The notes below the pieces were generated by a model, which worked only from the letters and a program-made list of their open reading frames with translations, did no database searches and was not told the DNA's origin. From Actinotalea endophytica (GTDB lineage Bacteria; Actinomycetota; Actinomycetes; Actinomycetales; Cellulomonadaceae), in contig NZ_JAOVZU010000008.1 in NCBI RefSeq assembly GCF_025717005.1, positions 179,916-243,915 of the forward strand: DNA of 64,000 nucleotides, in the 5' to 3' direction. The translations under genes and the position numbers were made by a program. This document shows positions 50,276 to 61,724 of the stretch, piece after piece (within the stretch, counting starts at the first letter, position 1; the number at the start of each line of letters is the position of its first letter).

Positions 50276-50964
50276 CGCGACCCCTCCGCCTGCTGCCGCG
50301 CCGCGTCGATCGTCGGGTCCTCGGGACGCCACTCGGCGACCCAGTCGACCTGCTCGATCGCAGGCCCGGAGACCTGCCCGCGGTAGTAGTCGGTGTCCTC
50401 CGTGCCGGGCGCCATCGGGTGCGGCGCGGCGAGCATCCCCTCGCGCATCGGCGCCAGCAGGTCGGCCTTCTCGTAGATCAGGCCGCGGCGGGTCGGGCCG
50501 GCCAGCTCGTAGTCGTTCGTCATCGTCAGGGCCCTGGTCGGGCACGCCTCGATGCACAGCCCGCAGAAGATGCACCGCAGGTAGTTGATCTGGTAGACGC
50601 GGCCGTAGCGCTCACCGGGCGAGAACTGCGCGTCGGGCGTGTTGTCCGCGCCCTCGACGTAGATCGCGTCGGCCGGGCAGGCCCAGGCGCACAGCTCGCA
50701 GCCGATGCACTTCTCCAGGCCGTCCGGGTACCGGTTGAGCTGGTGGCGCCCGTGGTAGCGAGGCTTGGTCGGCACCTTCTCGAACGGGTACTGCTCGGTG
50801 ATCGTCGGCTTGAACATCGACGACAGGGTGACGCCGAAGCCGGCGACCGGGGCGAGCATCTGCCCCAGCCAGCCCTTCGTCGGCAGCTGGGACGTGAAGC
50901 CCCCGGTCTCGCCGGCGAGGGCCGGCGGCTCGGGCTGGTCACGTGGCGTGAGCTCGTCAGCCAC
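50272..50964 (-). CDS. nuoI: NADH-quinone oxidoreductase subunit I (two 4Fe-4S clusters)
   Basis: This 230-residue subunit carries clusters N6a and N6b in two ferredoxin motifs, [16 protein letters not shown] and [16 protein letters not shown]. Before them are an N-terminal hydrophilic stretch and an amphipathic helix; a C-terminal extension of about 60 residues follows. GTG 50964 is preferred over ATG 50979 because AGGAGGA precedes it at good spacing. Both starts lie close to the nuoH stop, so the genes are coupled. Confidence 0.95.
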   Translation of the reverse strand: MADELTPRDQPEPPALAGETGGFTSQLPTKGWLGQMLAPVAGFGVTLSSMFKPTITEQYPFEKVPTKPRYHGRHQLNRYPDGLEKCIGCELCAWACPADAIYVEGADNTPDAQFSPGERYGRVYQINYLRCIFCGLCIEACPTRALTMTNDYELAGPTRRGLIYEKADLLAPMREGMLAAPHPMAPGTEDTDYYRGQVSGPAIEQVDWVAEWRPEDPTIDAARQQAEGSR

Positions 50965-52297
50965 GGGGGTCCTCCTCATCTGCCGAGGGGGCGGTCGGCT
51001 CGGACGCGGTGACGGTCGCCTCGACCGTCACGCGGGCGCGCCGCGGCGACGGCGGCAGGGTCTGTCCGGGCAGCGGCGGCACGGGGTAGCCGTCCGCGAA
51101 CGCGTCGAACTCCTCGGGCTCGCCCTCGGGTTCGGTCGGTGGCGCCTTCTCCGGGATGAACATGCTGACCACCACGCCGACGACGACGATCGCGCCGAGC
51201 ACGATCAGCAACGTCCGGAGGTCGACGTCGGCGAACCGCCGGACGCCCTGGACCAGCGCGACCGCGACGACCCAGACGAGCGCGGCCGGGATGAGGATCT
51301 TCCAGCCGAACTTCATGAACTGGTCGTACCGGAACCGCAGCAGGGTGCCGCGCGCCCAGACGAACAGGAACATGAAGAACCAGAGCTTGACGCCGAACCA
51401 GAGCACCGGCCAGTAGCCGGTGTTGAACATCCCGTCGTTGATCGCCGAGATCGGCCACGGCGCACGCCAGCCGCCGAAGAACAGCGTGGTGGCGACCGCC
51501 GAGACGTTGAGCATGTTGATGTACTCCGCGAGGAAGAACCACGCGAACTTCATCGACGAGTACTCGGTCATGTAGCCGCCGACCAGCTCGCCCTCGGCCT
51601 CGGGGAGGTCGAACGGCAGTCGGTTGACCTCGCCGGCCATGGAGATCAGGTACAGGACGAACGCCGGCAGCAGCGGGATGAACCACCACAGCGGAGCCTG
51701 GGCGTTCACGATCTCGCTGGTCGACATCGAGCCCGACATGATGAAGACGCTCACCAGGGACATGCCCATCGCGAGCTCGTAGGAGATCACCTGCGCGGTG
51801 GACCGCACCGAGCCGAGCAGCGGGTAGGTCGACCCGGACGCCCAGCCGCCGAGCACGATGCCGTACACGCCGACCGACGCGGCCGCGAGGATGTAGAGCA
51901 CCGCGACCGGGAAGTCGGTCAGCTGCAGCGGGGTCACGACCCCGAACATGCTCACCTCGGGGCCGATCGGGATGACCGCGAACACCAGGAGCGAGGAGAA
52001 CACCGAGATCATCGGTGCGACCAGGTAGATGACCTTGTCCGCGGCGCGGACCGTCATGTCCTCCTTGAGCAGGAGCTTCATCGCGTCGGCGAGCGATTGC
52101 AGCAGGCCGAACGGGCCGTGCACGTTGGGGCCGGGACGGATCTGCATCCGGGCCACGACCTTGCGCTCGAACCAGATCGCGAACAGCACGCTCAGCAGCA
52201 GGAAGACGATGATCCCGACGGCCTTGATCAGCACGATCCACCAGGTGTCGTTGCTGAAGTCGGCCCCGGCCTGCACCGCGGTCACCAGCGGGCTCAT
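50957..52297 (-). CDS. nuoH: NADH-quinone oxidoreductase subunit H
   Basis: This 446-residue subunit forms the quinone-chamber link between the two arms. Eight helices cover residues 15-385, and the conserved [16 protein letters not shown] and [15 protein letters not shown] loops line the quinone site. The C-terminus has about 60 extra Pro/Glu/Thr-rich residues (for example [16 protein letters not shown]) beyond the E. coli protein. ATG 52297 overlaps the nuoG stop. Confidence 0.96.
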   Translation of the reverse strand: MSPLVTAVQAGADFSNDTWWIVLIKAVGIIVFLLLSVLFAIWFERKVVARMQIRPGPNVHGPFGLLQSLADAMKLLLKEDMTVRAADKVIYLVAPMISVFSSLLVFAVIPIGPEVSMFGVVTPLQLTDFPVAVLYILAAASVGVYGIVLGGWASGSTYPLLGSVRSTAQVISYELAMGMSLVSVFIMSGSMSTSEIVNAQAPLWWFIPLLPAFVLYLISMAGEVNRLPFDLPEAEGELVGGYMTEYSSMKFAWFFLAEYINMLNVSAVATTLFFGGWRAPWPISAINDGMFNTGYWPVLWFGVKLWFFMFLFVWARGTLLRFRYDQFMKFGWKILIPAALVWVVAVALVQGVRRFADVDLRTLLIVLGAIVVVGVVVSMFIPEKAPPTEPEGEPEEFDAFADGYPVPPLPGQTLPPSPRRARVTVEATVTASEPTAPSADEEDPRG

Positions 52298-54912
52298 GCG
52301 TCGTCTCCGTCCGTCGCCGGCCGCGCTGCGGCCACCTGCACCACGGCGCCGGCGTCGACCCGCAGGGTCGGGCGCACGGCAGAGCCGGGCGAGTTCACCG
52401 GGATCCACACCACGCCGTCCGGCATCGCGGTGACCACCGCGGGCAGCGTGATCGCACCGTGCTCGGTGCTCACCGTCACCTGGTCGCCGTCGGTGACGCC
52501 CAGGCGGGCGGCTAGCTCCGCGCCGACCCGGGCCACCGGCCGCGGCGCGGTGCCGGCCAGGAACGCCTCACCGTCCTGGCAGCGTCCCGCGTCGAGCAGC
52601 AGGTGCCAGGTCGCCAGCACCGCCTGGCCGGCGCCGGGGGCGGGCGGCTCGGGGTACACGGCGTGCGGCGCGGGCGTGCGGGCGCCGTCCCAGCCGCCGA
52701 GCTGGTCCAGCTCGGCGTGGGTCGCGGCGAGCGTGCCGAGCCCCAGGTCCACGCCGAGCCGGCCGGCCAGGGCGTGCAGCACCCGCTGGTCCGCCAGCGC
52801 GGTCGAGGTCAGCGCCTGCGGGAAGGGCCGCGGACGACCCTCCCAGGTCAGGTAGGTCCCCGGCTTCTCGGCGGGCGGCGCGACCGGCAGCACCACGTCG
52901 GCACGCTCGGTCACCGCGGACGCACGCACCTCGAGGCTCACCACGAAGGCGGCGTCGAGCGCGCGCAGCGCGAGGTCCGGGTCGGGCAGGTCGGCCGGGT
53001 CGAGCCCGCCGACGACGAGCGCGTCCAGTCCCCCGCCGGCCGCGGCCGAGAGGATGCCGGACAGGTCGCGCCCCCGGGTCGCGGGCAGGCGCTCCACGCC
53101 CCAGGCAGCCGCGAGGTCGACCCGCGCCGCGTTGTCGGTGACCGGGCGGCCACCGGGCAGCAGGGCGGGCATCGTGCCCGCCTCGATGCCGGCGCGCTCG
53201 CCGACCCGACGGGGCACCCAGGCCAGGCGGGCGCCGATCCGCTGGGCGAGCCGCAGCGCCGCCGACAGACCGCCGGGCACCGTGGCGAGCCGCTCGCCGA
53301 CCAGCACGAGACCGCCGGAAAGGGCTTCGGCAGCGGCTCCGAGGTCGCCGTCGGCACGGCCGGTGATCGCGTCCAGCACCTCGGGCTCGGTGCCCGGTGC
53401 CGCGGACAGCAGCGTCGCACCGAGGCGCTCGAGGCCCCGCGACGCGAACGGCGCGACCGAGAACACCCGGGTGCGTCCGGCCAGCGTGCCCTTGCGCAGC
53501 CGGAGGAAGACCACGCCGCCCTCGTCCTCGGGCTCGTAGCCCACGAGCAGCACGCCGGACGCGCGCTCGAGGTCGGCGAACGTCACGTCGATGCCGTGGC
53601 CGGCGACCGCGTGCCCGAGGAAGGACTCCTCCTCGGCCGAGTGCGGCCGCGCCCGGTGGTCGATGTCGTTGGTGCGCAGCGCGACGCGGGCCAGCTTCGA
53701 GTACGCGTAGGCGTCCTCGAGGGTGAGCCGTCCGCCGGGCAGCACGCCGACCCCGGAGCCGTCGAGCGCGGTGGTCAGGCCCTCGGCCGCGACCGTGAGC
53801 GCCTCGGCCCAGCTGGCCTCGCGCAGCTCGCCGTCCTCACCGCGCACGAGCGGCGTGGTGAGCCGGTCCGGTGCGGACTGCCAGGTGAACGCGAAGCGGT
53901 CCTTGTCGGTGATCCACTCCTCGTTGACCACGGGGTCGTCACCGGCGAGGCGGCGCATCACGGTGCCGCGGCGGTGGTCCACCCGGATCGCGGAGCCGTT
54001 CGCGTCGTGCTCGGCGATCACCGGGGTCGAGGACAGGTCGAACGGCCGCGACCGGAACCGGTAGGAGGCTCCCGTGAGCGCGCCGACCGGGCAGATCTGC
54101 ACGGTGTTGCCGGAGAAGTACGAGGCGAACGGCCGCCCGGACGTGTCGGTCTCGGCGGGTCCGGCCGGGCCGGACAGGACGTCGCGCTCGGGCATGCCGC
54201 CGGCGCGGGTGAGCGGCTGGCCGTCCCCGTCCGCACCTGCGAACAGGGACGCCGTGCCGGCACCGTCGAAGCCCAGCACCGCCGGGTCGAACGTGCCGAT
54301 CTGCTGGCGCGCGCCGCGCAGCTGCAGATCGATGAACTGATCGCCGGCGATCTCGTTCGAGAACCGGGTGCAGCGCTGGCACAGGATGCACCGCTCACGG
54401 TCGAGCAGGATCGCGGTGGAGATGGCCAGCGGCTTGGGGTAGGTCCGCTTGACGTCGACGAACCGGCTGGTCCCGCGGCCGTTGCTCATCGCCTGGTTCT
54501 GCAGCGGGCACTCGCCGCCCTTGTCGCAGGTCGGGCAGTCCAGCGGGTGGTTGATGAGCAGGAGCTCCATCACGCCGTGCTGCGCCTTGTCCGCGACCGC
54601 GGAGGTGCGCTGGGTCTTGACCACCATGCCGGGCGTGGCCTCGAGCGTGCAGGACGCCTGCGGCTTGGGCATGGCCCGCAGGTTGCCCTCACGGTCGGGC
54701 GTGGCCACCTCGACCAGGCACTGCCGGCAGGCCCCCGCGGGCTTGAGCAGCGGGTGGTCGCAGAACCGCGGGATCTGGATCCCGATCTGCTCCGCGGCGC
54801 GGATCACCAGGGTGCCCTTCGGCACGCTCACCTCGACGTCGTCGATGGTGAACGTCACCTCGGGCACCAGGGCGCCCGAGGTGGCACCCTTCGCCGGGGT
54901 CGTCGTCGTCAT
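52294..54912 (-). CDS. nuoG: NADH-quinone oxidoreductase subunit G
   Basis: This 872-residue subunit holds a 2Fe-2S and several 4Fe-4S clusters on the electron path. The N-terminal ferredoxin domain has [19 protein letters not shown]; next are the His/Cys cluster region with [15 protein letters not shown], and [20 protein letters not shown]. The remainder (about 240-872) is a molybdopterin-oxidoreductase-type fold without the cofactor and with the usual degeneration in the last third. ATG 54912 overlaps the nuoF stop. Confidence 0.95.
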   Translation of the reverse strand: MTTTTPAKGATSGALVPEVTFTIDDVEVSVPKGTLVIRAAEQIGIQIPRFCDHPLLKPAGACRQCLVEVATPDREGNLRAMPKPQASCTLEATPGMVVKTQRTSAVADKAQHGVMELLLINHPLDCPTCDKGGECPLQNQAMSNGRGTSRFVDVKRTYPKPLAISTAILLDRERCILCQRCTRFSNEIAGDQFIDLQLRGARQQIGTFDPAVLGFDGAGTASLFAGADGDGQPLTRAGGMPERDVLSGPAGPAETDTSGRPFASYFSGNTVQICPVGALTGASYRFRSRPFDLSSTPVIAEHDANGSAIRVDHRRGTVMRRLAGDDPVVNEEWITDKDRFAFTWQSAPDRLTTPLVRGEDGELREASWAEALTVAAEGLTTALDGSGVGVLPGGRLTLEDAYAYSKLARVALRTNDIDHRARPHSAEEESFLGHAVAGHGIDVTFADLERASGVLLVGYEPEDEGGVVFLRLRKGTLAGRTRVFSVAPFASRGLERLGATLLSAAPGTEPEVLDAITGRADGDLGAAAEALSGGLVLVGERLATVPGGLSAALRLAQRIGARLAWVPRRVGERAGIEAGTMPALLPGGRPVTDNAARVDLAAAWGVERLPATRGRDLSGILSAAAGGGLDALVVGGLDPADLPDPDLALRALDAAFVVSLEVRASAVTERADVVLPVAPPAEKPGTYLTWEGRPRPFPQALTSTALADQRVLHALAGRLGVDLGLGTLAATHAELDQLGGWDGARTPAPHAVYPEPPAPGAGQAVLATWHLLLDAGRCQDGEAFLAGTAPRPVARVGAELAARLGVTDGDQVTVSTEHGAITLPAVVTAMPDGVVWIPVNSPGSAVRPTLRVDAGAVVQVAAARPATDGDDA

Positions 54913-56237
54913 GCTCCCACCGTTCCCGCCGCGTCGGTGACGCGGCGTGAGTCGAACAGGGTGGCCGCAGCCGGGTCGAACGGGCAGCCCGCACCGTTCA
55001 GGTGCGCCTCGAACTCCGCGCGGAACTGCGTGATGCCGGAGGTGATGGTCGAGGTCGCGCCGTCACCGAGCGCACAGAACGCGCGGCCGAGGATGTTGTC
55101 GCAGACGTCGAGCAGGGTGTCGAGGTCCTCGGCGCTGCCGCGACCGCTCTCGATCCGCTGCAGCACCTGCACCAGCCAGGACGTGCCCTCGCGGCACGGC
55201 GTGCACTTGCCGCAGGACTCGTGCTTGTAGAACTCCGCCCACCGGGTGATCGCGCGGACCACGCAGACCGAGTCGTCGAAGATCTGCAGCGCGCGCGTGC
55301 CGAGCATCGACCCGGCCTTCGCGACCGACTCGTAGTCCAGCGGGACGTCCAGGTGCTCGGCCGTGAACAGGGGCGTCGACGAGCCGCCGGGGGTCCAGAA
55401 CTTCAGCTCGTGACCCTCGCGGATGCCACCGGCCATCTCGAGCAGCTCGCGCAGCGTGATGCCGAGCGGCGCCTCGTACTGACCGGGGTGCTGCACGTGG
55501 CCGGACAGCGAGAAGAGCCCGAAGCCGGTCGAGCGCTCGGTGCCCATCTCCTTGAACCAGTCCGCACCGCGGCCGACGATCTGCGGCACCGAGGCGATCG
55601 ACTCGACGTTGTTGACCACGGTCGGCCGGGCGTACAGGCCCTCGACCGCGGGGAACGGCGGCTTGAGCCGCGGCTGGCCGCGACGCCCCTCGAGCGAGTC
55701 GAGCAGCGCGGTCTCCTCGCCGCAGATGTAGGCCCCGGCCCCGGCGTGCACCGTGACGTCGAGCTGGAAGCCCGAACCGCCGACGTCGGAGCCGAGCAGC
55801 CCGGCGTCGTACGCCTCCTGCACGGCCTGGAGCAGCCGGCGGTACACGTGCACGACCTCGCCGCGCAGGTAGATGAACGCGTGGTGGCAGCCGATCGCGT
55901 AGGCCGTGATGATCACGCCCTCCACCAGCTGGTGGGGGGTGGCCATCATCAGCGGGATGTCCTTGCAGGTGCCCGGCTCGGACTCGTCGGCGTTGACCAC
56001 GAGGTAGCGCGGCCCGCCGTCCGGCGCGGGCAGGAAACCCCACTTCATGCCGGTCGGGAAGCCCGCACCACCGCGGCCCCGCAGGCCGGAGTCCTTGATC
56101 TGGGTGATCAGGTCGGCCGGGTCGGTGCCCAGCGCCGTGCGCAGCGCGGTGTAGCCGCCGTTCGCCTGGTAGGTCGCCATGGACCAGGAGCGGTCGGCGT
56201 CCCAGTGCTTCGACAGGATCGGGGTCAGGGTCGTCAT
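54909..56237 (-). CDS. nuoF: NADH-quinone oxidoreductase subunit F (NADH-binding)
   Basis: This 442-residue subunit binds NADH, FMN and cluster N3. [16 protein letters not shown] near residues 50-65 is the nucleotide-binding loop, [12 protein letters not shown] and [15 protein letters not shown] line the FMN site, and [13 protein letters not shown] near 341-353 plus a later Cys hold the 4Fe-4S cluster. ATG 56237 shares one base with the nuoE stop. Confidence 0.97.
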   Translation of the reverse strand: MTTLTPILSKHWDADRSWSMATYQANGGYTALRTALGTDPADLITQIKDSGLRGRGGAGFPTGMKWGFLPAPDGGPRYLVVNADESEPGTCKDIPLMMATPHQLVEGVIITAYAIGCHHAFIYLRGEVVHVYRRLLQAVQEAYDAGLLGSDVGGSGFQLDVTVHAGAGAYICGEETALLDSLEGRRGQPRLKPPFPAVEGLYARPTVVNNVESIASVPQIVGRGADWFKEMGTERSTGFGLFSLSGHVQHPGQYEAPLGITLRELLEMAGGIREGHELKFWTPGGSSTPLFTAEHLDVPLDYESVAKAGSMLGTRALQIFDDSVCVVRAITRWAEFYKHESCGKCTPCREGTSWLVQVLQRIESGRGSAEDLDTLLDVCDNILGRAFCALGDGATSTITSGITQFRAEFEAHLNGAGCPFDPAAATLFDSRRVTDAAGTVGA

Positions 56238-56947
56238 CAGGACTCCTCCCGCTTGCCGCCGCGAGCTCGACGAGTGGCCGGCGGTGTCTCGCCGGGCGCG
56301 ACCCAGCCCTCGCGCCGGGCCAGCCGCAGGCCCACCAGCGTCGCGTCACCGGCGCCGGGCCCCTGGTCCGCACGCCCGTCCGGGAACCCGGCGAGCACGC
56401 GGGACGTCTCGCGGAAGCTGACCACCTGGTCCGCGCCGCGGGTGGGACGCACCGGCTGACCGGAACGCAGGGCGTCGACCGTCGCGATCGCCGAGTCGGG
56501 CGTCTGGTTGTCGAAGAACTCCCAGTTGACCATCACGACCGGCGCGTAGTCGCAGGCCGCGTTGCACTCGACCCGCTCGAGCGTGATCGCACCGTCCTCG
56601 GTGGTCTCGTCGTGCCCGATGCCGAGGTGCTCGCTGAGCTCGGACCAGATCGCGTCGCCGCCCATCACCGCGCACAGCGTGTTGGTGCACACGCCCACGG
56701 TGTAGGTGCCGTTCGGGTGCCGCTTGTACTGCGTGTAGAACGTCGCGACCGCGGAGACCTCGGCGGTGGACAGGTCCAGCGTGCCGGCGCAGAACGCGAT
56801 CCCCGCCGGGCTGACGTAGCCGTCCACCGACTGCACCAGGTGCAGCAGCGGCAGCAGCGCCGAGCGCGGGTCCTCCGGGTAGCGCGCGACCACCGCGGCG
56901 GCGTCCTCGGTCAGCCGCGCGAGGGTCTCGGCGTCGTATCCGGCCAT
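56237..56947 (-). CDS. nuoE: NADH-quinone oxidoreductase subunit E
   Basis: This 236-residue thioredoxin-fold subunit binds the 2Fe-2S cluster N1a through four cysteines, in VCTNTLC and ECNAACDYAP. The N-terminal helical part (RYPEDPRSALLPLLHLVQ) is standard. A basic C-terminal extension of about 60 residues follows, as in other actinobacteria. It shares single bases with both neighbours' codons (TGATG overlaps), a sign of tight coupling. Confidence 0.96.
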   Translation of the reverse strand: MAGYDAETLARLTEDAAAVVARYPEDPRSALLPLLHLVQSVDGYVSPAGIAFCAGTLDLSTAEVSAVATFYTQYKRHPNGTYTVGVCTNTLCAVMGGDAIWSELSEHLGIGHDETTEDGAITLERVECNAACDYAPVVMVNWEFFDNQTPDSAIATVDALRSGQPVRPTRGADQVVSFRETSRVLAGFPDGRADQGPGAGDATLVGLRLARREGWVAPGETPPATRRARGGKREES

Positions 56948-58293
56948 CAGCGGTCCACCCCTCCGAGCACGGGGTCGAGCCCGGCGACCGCGACGACGAC
57001 GTCGGCCACCTGGCCGCCCTCGCACATCAGGGAGACCCCTTGCAGGTTGTTGAACGACGGGTCCCGGAAGTGCGCCCGGTACGGCCGGGTGCCTCCGTCG
57101 GAGACCAGGTGCACACCGAGCTCACCGCGGGCGGCCTCGACGGTCTGCCAGACCTGGCCGGCCGGGACCCGGAAGCCTTCGGTGACGAGCTTGAAGTGGT
57201 GGATCAGGGCCTCCATCGAGGTGCCCATGATCTCCTTGATGTGCGCGAGCGAGTTGCCCATGCCGTCCGCGCCGATCGCGAGCTGCGCGGGCCAGGCGAT
57301 CTTCTTGTCGCCGACCATCACCGGGCCGGGGCCCATCTGCTGCAGCCGGTCCGCGGCCTGCTCGACGATCCGGATCGACTGGTAGCACTCCTCGAGCCGC
57401 AGCACGGTCCGCGCGTAGGCGTCCGCGTCGGTCGAGGTCGGCACCTCGAAGTCGTAGGTCTCGTACCCGCAGTACGGGAACGCCTTGCGCACGTCGTAGG
57501 GCAGGCCGGCCGACCGCAGCACCGGCCCGGTGATGCCGAGCGCCATCGCGCCGGCGAGCGACAGGTGCCCCACACCGACGGTGCGGCCCTTGAAGATCGG
57601 GTTGGCGAGCATCAGGTCGCCGAGCTGCTTGAGGTAGCCCCGCACCGCCGTGAGCGCCTCGCGCACCGTGTCCAGCGCACCCGGCGGGATGTCCTGCGCG
57701 ACGCCGCCGGGCCGGATGTACGCGTGGTTCATCCGCAGGCCGGAGATCAGCTCGAAGACCTTGAGGATCTCCTCGCGCGCGGTGAAGCCGATCGTCATGA
57801 TCGTGGTGGCGCCGAGCTCGTTGCCGCCGGTGCCGATCGCGACCAGGTGGGAGCTGATCCGGTTGAGCTCCATCATCAGGACCCGGATCGCCTGGGCCCG
57901 CTCGGGCACGTCGTCGGTGATGCCGAGCAGCCGCTCGACGGCCAGGCAGTAGGCGGTCTCGGTGAACAGCGGAGCGACGTAGTCCATCCGGGTGCAGAAC
58001 GTCACGCCCTGCGTCCAGGTGCGGAACTCCATGTTCTTCTCGATGCCGGTGTGCAGGTAGCCGACGCCCGCGCGGGCCTCGGTGACCGTCTCGCCGTCGA
58101 TCTCGAGCATGAGGCGGAGCACACCGTGCGTCGACGGGTGCTGCGGACCCATGTTGACGACGATGCGCTCCTCGCCGAGGCGCGCTGCCTCCTCGGCGAT
58201 GTCCGACCAGTCGCCGCCGACGGCCTCGAAGATCGGTGCGTCGTCGTCGGGCAGGGGGGCGCCGGTGGCGTGCGGGGTCTGCGGGCCAGCCAT
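56947..58293 (-). CDS. nuoD: NADH-quinone oxidoreductase subunit D
   Basis: This 448-residue subunit forms most of the quinone-binding site. Key parts are [17 protein letters not shown] near residues 47-63 with the quinone-contacting His, [26 protein letters not shown], and [16 protein letters not shown]. The C-terminal Asp/Arg end is that of a degenerate hydrogenase large subunit. ATG 58293 shares one base with the nuoC stop. Confidence 0.97.
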   Translation of the reverse strand: MAGPQTPHATGAPLPDDDAPIFEAVGGDWSDIAEEAARLGEERIVVNMGPQHPSTHGVLRLMLEIDGETVTEARAGVGYLHTGIEKNMEFRTWTQGVTFCTRMDYVAPLFTETAYCLAVERLLGITDDVPERAQAIRVLMMELNRISSHLVAIGTGGNELGATTIMTIGFTAREEILKVFELISGLRMNHAYIRPGGVAQDIPPGALDTVREALTAVRGYLKQLGDLMLANPIFKGRTVGVGHLSLAGAMALGITGPVLRSAGLPYDVRKAFPYCGYETYDFEVPTSTDADAYARTVLRLEECYQSIRIVEQAADRLQQMGPGPVMVGDKKIAWPAQLAIGADGMGNSLAHIKEIMGTSMEALIHHFKLVTEGFRVPAGQVWQTVEAARGELGVHLVSDGGTRPYRAHFRDPSFNNLQGVSLMCEGGQVADVVVAVAGLDPVLGGVDR

Positions 58294-59108
58294 CAGTTGT
58301 ACGACCTCCGCTCGTCGGGCGGCGCCACGCGGGCGCCCTTGTACTCGACCGGGATCCCACCGAGCGGGTAGTCCTTGCGCTGCGGGTGGCCGACCCAGTC
58401 GTCCGGCATCTCGATCCGGGCCAGACCGGGGTGGCCGTCGAAGACGATGCCGAAGAAGTCGAAGGTCTCCCGCTCGTGCCAGTCGTGGCCCGGGTAGACC
58501 GGGGTGCTCGACGGGATGTGCGGGTCGGACTCGGGCACCGCGACCTCGAGCCGCAGTCGCCGCGAGTGCGTGACCGACGTGAGGTGGTACACCGCGTGCA
58601 GCTCGCGCCCGGTCTCGTGCGGGAAGTGCGCCCCGGAGACGCCGAGGCCCAGCTCGAAGCGCAGGTCCTGGTCGTCGCGCAGCGCACGGCACACGGTGAG
58701 CAGGTGCTCGGCCGCGACGTGCAGGGTCAGCTCGCCACGGTCCACGACCACCGCGCCGACCGCGTGGTCGAACGGCACGCCCTGCTCGTCGAGGACCTCG
58801 GCGAGGATGTCGACGACCTCGTCGAACCAGCTGCCGTACGGCCGCGGGCTCGCGCCGGGCATCGCCACCGTGCGCACCAGGCCGCCGAACCCGGACGTGT
58901 CACCCGAGCCGCGCACGCCGAACAGGCCGGTGCGGACGTCGACGACCTCCGGGCCGCCGGCCGGCGACGACGTGGCCGGCACGTTCTGCGAACCGCCCTC
59001 GTGCGCCGCCTCGGTGACCGACTGTGGGGTGTCGGCGCTCTGGTCGCCGACCGGCGCGGACCCGGCCTTGGCAGCCTCCGCAGCGTCCTTCTTCTCCGCG
59101 TCGCTCAC
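58293..59108 (-). CDS. nuoC: NADH-quinone oxidoreductase subunit C
   Basis: This 271-residue subunit has the 30-kDa family signature [19 protein letters not shown] and [13 protein letters not shown] near the C-terminus. The first 50 residues are a low-complexity acidic/Ser/Ala extension that is not part of the fold. It is encoded separately from NuoD, unlike in E. coli. The start is GTG 59108, overlapping the nuoB stop. Confidence 0.96.
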   Translation of the reverse strand: MSDAEKKDAAEAAKAGSAPVGDQSADTPQSVTEAAHEGGSQNVPATSSPAGGPEVVDVRTGLFGVRGSGDTSGFGGLVRTVAMPGASPRPYGSWFDEVVDILAEVLDEQGVPFDHAVGAVVVDRGELTLHVAAEHLLTVCRALRDDQDLRFELGLGVSGAHFPHETGRELHAVYHLTSVTHSRRLRLEVAVPESDPHIPSSTPVYPGHDWHERETFDFFGIVFDGHPGLARIEMPDDWVGHPQRKDYPLGGIPVEYKGARVAPPDERRSYN

Positions 59109-59656
59109 CGCAGCAGCCCCTTCATCTGGGAGGTCGGGGTGGCCTCGAGGGCGGCGGCCTCGGCGGCCGCGACGGCCTCCTCGCGGTTCACGCCGAGCGG
59201 GGAGCTCTGGATCTGGTCGTGCAGCGCGAGGATCGCGTTGATCAGCATCTCCGGCCGCGGCGGGCAGCCCGGCAGGTAGATGTCAACCGGCACGATGTGG
59301 TCGACGCCCTGGACGATCGCGTAGTTGTTGAACATGCCGCCCGACGACGCGCAGACGCCCATCGACAGCACCCACTTGGGCTCGGACATCTGGTCGTAGA
59401 CCTGGCGCACGATCGGGGCCATCTTCTGGCTGACCCGGCCGGCCACGATCATCAGGTCGGCCTGACGCGGCGAGGCGCGGAACACCTCCATGCCGAACCG
59501 GGACAGGTCGAAGCGCGGCGTGCCGGTCGCCATCATCTCGATCGCGCAGCACGCCAGACCGAACGTCACGGGCCACAGCGAGGCCTTGCGGAAGTAGCCG
59601 GCGAGCTGCTCGATGCTGGTCAGCAGGAACCCGGACGGGGCTTCTTCGATCCCCAT
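59105..59656 (-). CDS. nuoB: NADH-quinone oxidoreductase subunit B (cluster N2)
   Basis: This 183-residue subunit carries the terminal cluster N2 that reduces menaquinone. Its four cysteines are visible: the adjacent pair in [14 protein letters not shown], one in [15 protein letters not shown], and one in [13 protein letters not shown] 59656 has a clear ribosome site (AAGGAGG). It follows nuoA by 58 bp. Confidence 0.97.
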   Translation of the reverse strand: MGIEEAPSGFLLTSIEQLAGYFRKASLWPVTFGLACCAIEMMATGTPRFDLSRFGMEVFRASPRQADLMIVAGRVSQKMAPIVRQVYDQMSEPKWVLSMGVCASSGGMFNNYAIVQGVDHIVPVDIYLPGCPPRPEMLINAILALHDQIQSSPLGVNREEAVAAAEAAALEATPTSQMKGLLR

Positions 59657-59714
59657 GGCCTGCCTCCTTCCTGTCGGTCTCGCGGTGGTACGTGGTGCGA
59701 CGGCTGGCTGTCGG

Positions 59715-60077
59715 TCAGTCCCACTCGAGGCCGCCGCGGCGCCACTCGTAGACGAACGGCACGGTGATGAGCACGAGGAAGGTCAGCATCGCGACGATGC
59801 CGAACATCCCGAGCTCGCCGAAGCGGACGGCCCACGGGTACATGAAGACGACCTCGACGTCGAAGACGATGAACGTCATCGCGACGAGGTAGTACTTGAT
59901 CGGGAACCGGCCGCCGCCGATGGCGTGCGGGGTCGGGTCGATGCCGCACTCGTAGGCCTCGAGCTTGGCCCGGTTGTAGCGCTTGGGTCCGATGATCGCG
60001 CTCGCGCCGACACCCCCGAGGGCCAGCACGGCGGCCACCGCCATGAGCACGAGGATCGGGACGTACGGGTTGCTCAT
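59715..60077 (-). CDS. nuoA: NADH-quinone oxidoreductase subunit A
   Basis: This 120-residue subunit has three membrane helices and the conserved loop YECGIDPTP near residues 42-50, in which the Cys marks the deactive/active switch in other complexes. [21 protein letters not shown] is the second helix with its acidic residues. ATG 60077 follows AGGAGGG. It opens the nuo genes 82 bp after menJ, from which it may be read through; no separate promoter is obvious. Confidence 0.97.
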   Translation of the reverse strand: MSNPYVPILVLMAVAAVLALGGVGASAIIGPKRYNRAKLEAYECGIDPTPHAIGGGRFPIKYYLVAMTFIVFDVEVVFMYPWAVRFGELGMFGIVAMLTFLVLITVPFVYEWRRGGLEWD

Positions 60078-60159
60078 CGCACCCTCCTGATCAGGCCCGC
60101 GAGGGGCCGCCGAGCGCAGGTCACCGGACTGGGCCGGGTCGCAGCCGAGTGTCGTCGGC

Positions 60160-61428
60160 TCATGCCGCCGGCGCAATTCGCGTCAGAGCGGCGATGAACC
60201 GGTCGGACAGGTCCCCGCCCTTCGGGTCCCACACGTCCGACAGCAGCTTCAGCGTGAGGCGCATGAGAGCGGGTCGAGGCAGACCGTACCGCGTCAGGAC
60301 ACGCATGACGTCCGGCCGTTCGATCAGTGTCACGAATGCGCGGCCGAGCGTGTAGTAGCCGCCGAGCTCATCGGCCATGACCTTGGGGTAGGTCGCCAGG
60401 ACACGCTCGCGCTGGGGATCGGTGGCCCGTGCCCGGGACTGCACCACGACCTCCGACGCCTTGCGTGCGGCCTGCATCGCGTAGGCGATGCCTTCGCCGT
60501 TGAACGGGTTGACCATGCCGCCCGCGTCGCCGACCAGCAGCACCCCGCGGTGGTAGAGCGGCTTGCGGTTGAACGCCATCGGCAGCGCGGCCGACCGCAC
60601 CGGGCCGACCTGGTTCTCCTCGGTGAACTCCCACTCCTCGGGCAGGTGGGACACCCAGCGGCGGAGCAGGTCGCGGTAGTCGATCTTGGTGGCGGCCGCG
60701 GTCGAGCTGACCGAGCCGAGCCCCACGTTCGCGGTGCCGTCCCCGAGGCCGAAGATCCAGCCGTAGCCCGGCAGCAGCGCCGAGCGTCCCGGCGGGCCGT
60801 CCCACAGCTCGAGGTGGGACTCCATCCACTCGTCGTCGTGGCGGGGGGTGCGGAAGTACGTGCGGACCGCGACGCCCATCGGCTTGCGCTGGTCCTTCTC
60901 CAGGCCGAGGGACAGCGCGAAGCGGGACGACACCCCGTCCGCGGCGAGCACGACCGGCGCGCGGTAGCTGGTCTCGGCGCCGTCCGGCCCCTTGGCGCGG
61001 ACGCCGATCACACGACCGGTGCGCTCGTCGGTGACGGCGCCGACCACGGTGGTCTCCTCGACGATCCGCGCGCCGGCCTTCTCGGCGTGCCGCGCGAGCG
61101 CGTGGTCGAAGTCCCGGCGGGTGCGGCTCACGCCGTAGTCGGGGAACGTCTCGGTCTGCGGCCAGGGCAGGTGGATCGTGTGGCCGCCGCCGTGGACCCG
61201 CAGGCCCTTGTTCCGGATCCAGCCGTCCTCGGGGCGCATCGGCAGGCCGATGGCCGTGAGCTCGCGGACCGCGCGCGGCGTGAAGCCGTCACCGCAGACC
61301 TTGTCGCGCGGGAACGCGGTCTTCTCCAGGACCAGGACGTCCAGGCCGGCGGAGGCCAGGTAGTACGCGGCGGTGGACCCGGCGGGACCGGCGCCGACCA
61401 CGACGACATCGGCGTCGGGATGCGTCAT
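60160..61428 (-). CDS. menJ: Geranylgeranyl-reductase-family FAD oxidoreductase (MenJ-like)
   Basis: This 422-residue flavoprotein belongs to the geranylgeranyl reductase family. FAD contacts are [21 protein letters not shown] at the N-terminus (in part), CGDGFTPRAVREL near 45, and LLVGDAGGMVNPFNGEGIAYAM near 290. Mycobacterial MenJ saturates one isoprene unit of menaquinone-9. The setting (menG just upstream, nuo genes downstream, a prenyl synthase at the end) supports the same role here, giving a partly hydrogenated menaquinone. ATG 61428 follows GAGG. A role in other isoprenoids cannot be excluded by sequence alone. Confidence 0.88.
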   Translation of the reverse strand: MTHPDADVVVVGAGPAGSTAAYYLASAGLDVLVLEKTAFPRDKVCGDGFTPRAVRELTAIGLPMRPEDGWIRNKGLRVHGGGHTIHLPWPQTETFPDYGVSRTRRDFDHALARHAEKAGARIVEETTVVGAVTDERTGRVIGVRAKGPDGAETSYRAPVVLAADGVSSRFALSLGLEKDQRKPMGVAVRTYFRTPRHDDEWMESHLELWDGPPGRSALLPGYGWIFGLGDGTANVGLGSVSSTAAATKIDYRDLLRRWVSHLPEEWEFTEENQVGPVRSAALPMAFNRKPLYHRGVLLVGDAGGMVNPFNGEGIAYAMQAARKASEVVVQSRARATDPQRERVLATYPKVMADELGGYYTLGRAFVTLIERPDVMRVLTRYGLPRPALMRLTLKLLSDVWDPKGGDLSDRFIAALTRIAPAA

Positions 61429-61476
61429 CGAGCGCTACCTCGTCCTTGTGAAGGGATTCACGAATGGTCCGCGGCA

Positions 61477-61482
61477 ATTCTA
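61477..61482 (-). promoter_or_regulatory. Candidate -10 element of the menJ-nuo operon
   Basis: TAGAAT on the minus strand, in the context GGCAGTAGAAT, is a strong actinobacterial -10 about 50 bp before the menJ start. The -35 region is weak (TTCAGG at 18 bp). It probably drives menJ and possibly the whole nuo block. Confidence 0.5.
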
Positions 61483-61542
61483 CTGCCCTGGGACCAAGGC
61501 CCTGAACCAGCCCGCCAGGCGGACAGCGTGCCGACGACTGGC

Positions 61543-61685
61543 GGGACGGGCGATCGGGACGGGCGATCGGGACGGGCGGTCGGGATGGGCGGTCGGGACG
61601 GGCGGTCGGGACGGGCGGTTGGGACGGGCGGTCGGGACGAGCGGTCGGGACGAGCGGGTGGGACGGGCGGTCGGGACGAGCGGGT
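61543..61685. repeat. 13-bp tandem repeat (11 copies) between menG and menJ
   Basis: Eleven head-to-tail copies of a 13-bp unit, consensus GGGACGGGCGGTC, run from 61543 to 61685, with single-base variants (GGGATGGGCGGTC, GGGACGAGCGGGT and others). The array takes up about half of the 296-bp non-coding gap 61429-61724, between the menG stop and the menJ promoter. Confidence 0.92.
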
Positions 61686-61724
61686 GGGAGCGGGCCGGAG
61701 AGGGCGGAGGGGGCCCGCCGGGAC

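Noticed and set aside
61543..61685. CRISPR array
   Set aside because: The units are contiguous 13-mers with no spacers, and no cas gene is near. The other repeat arrays also lack spacers.
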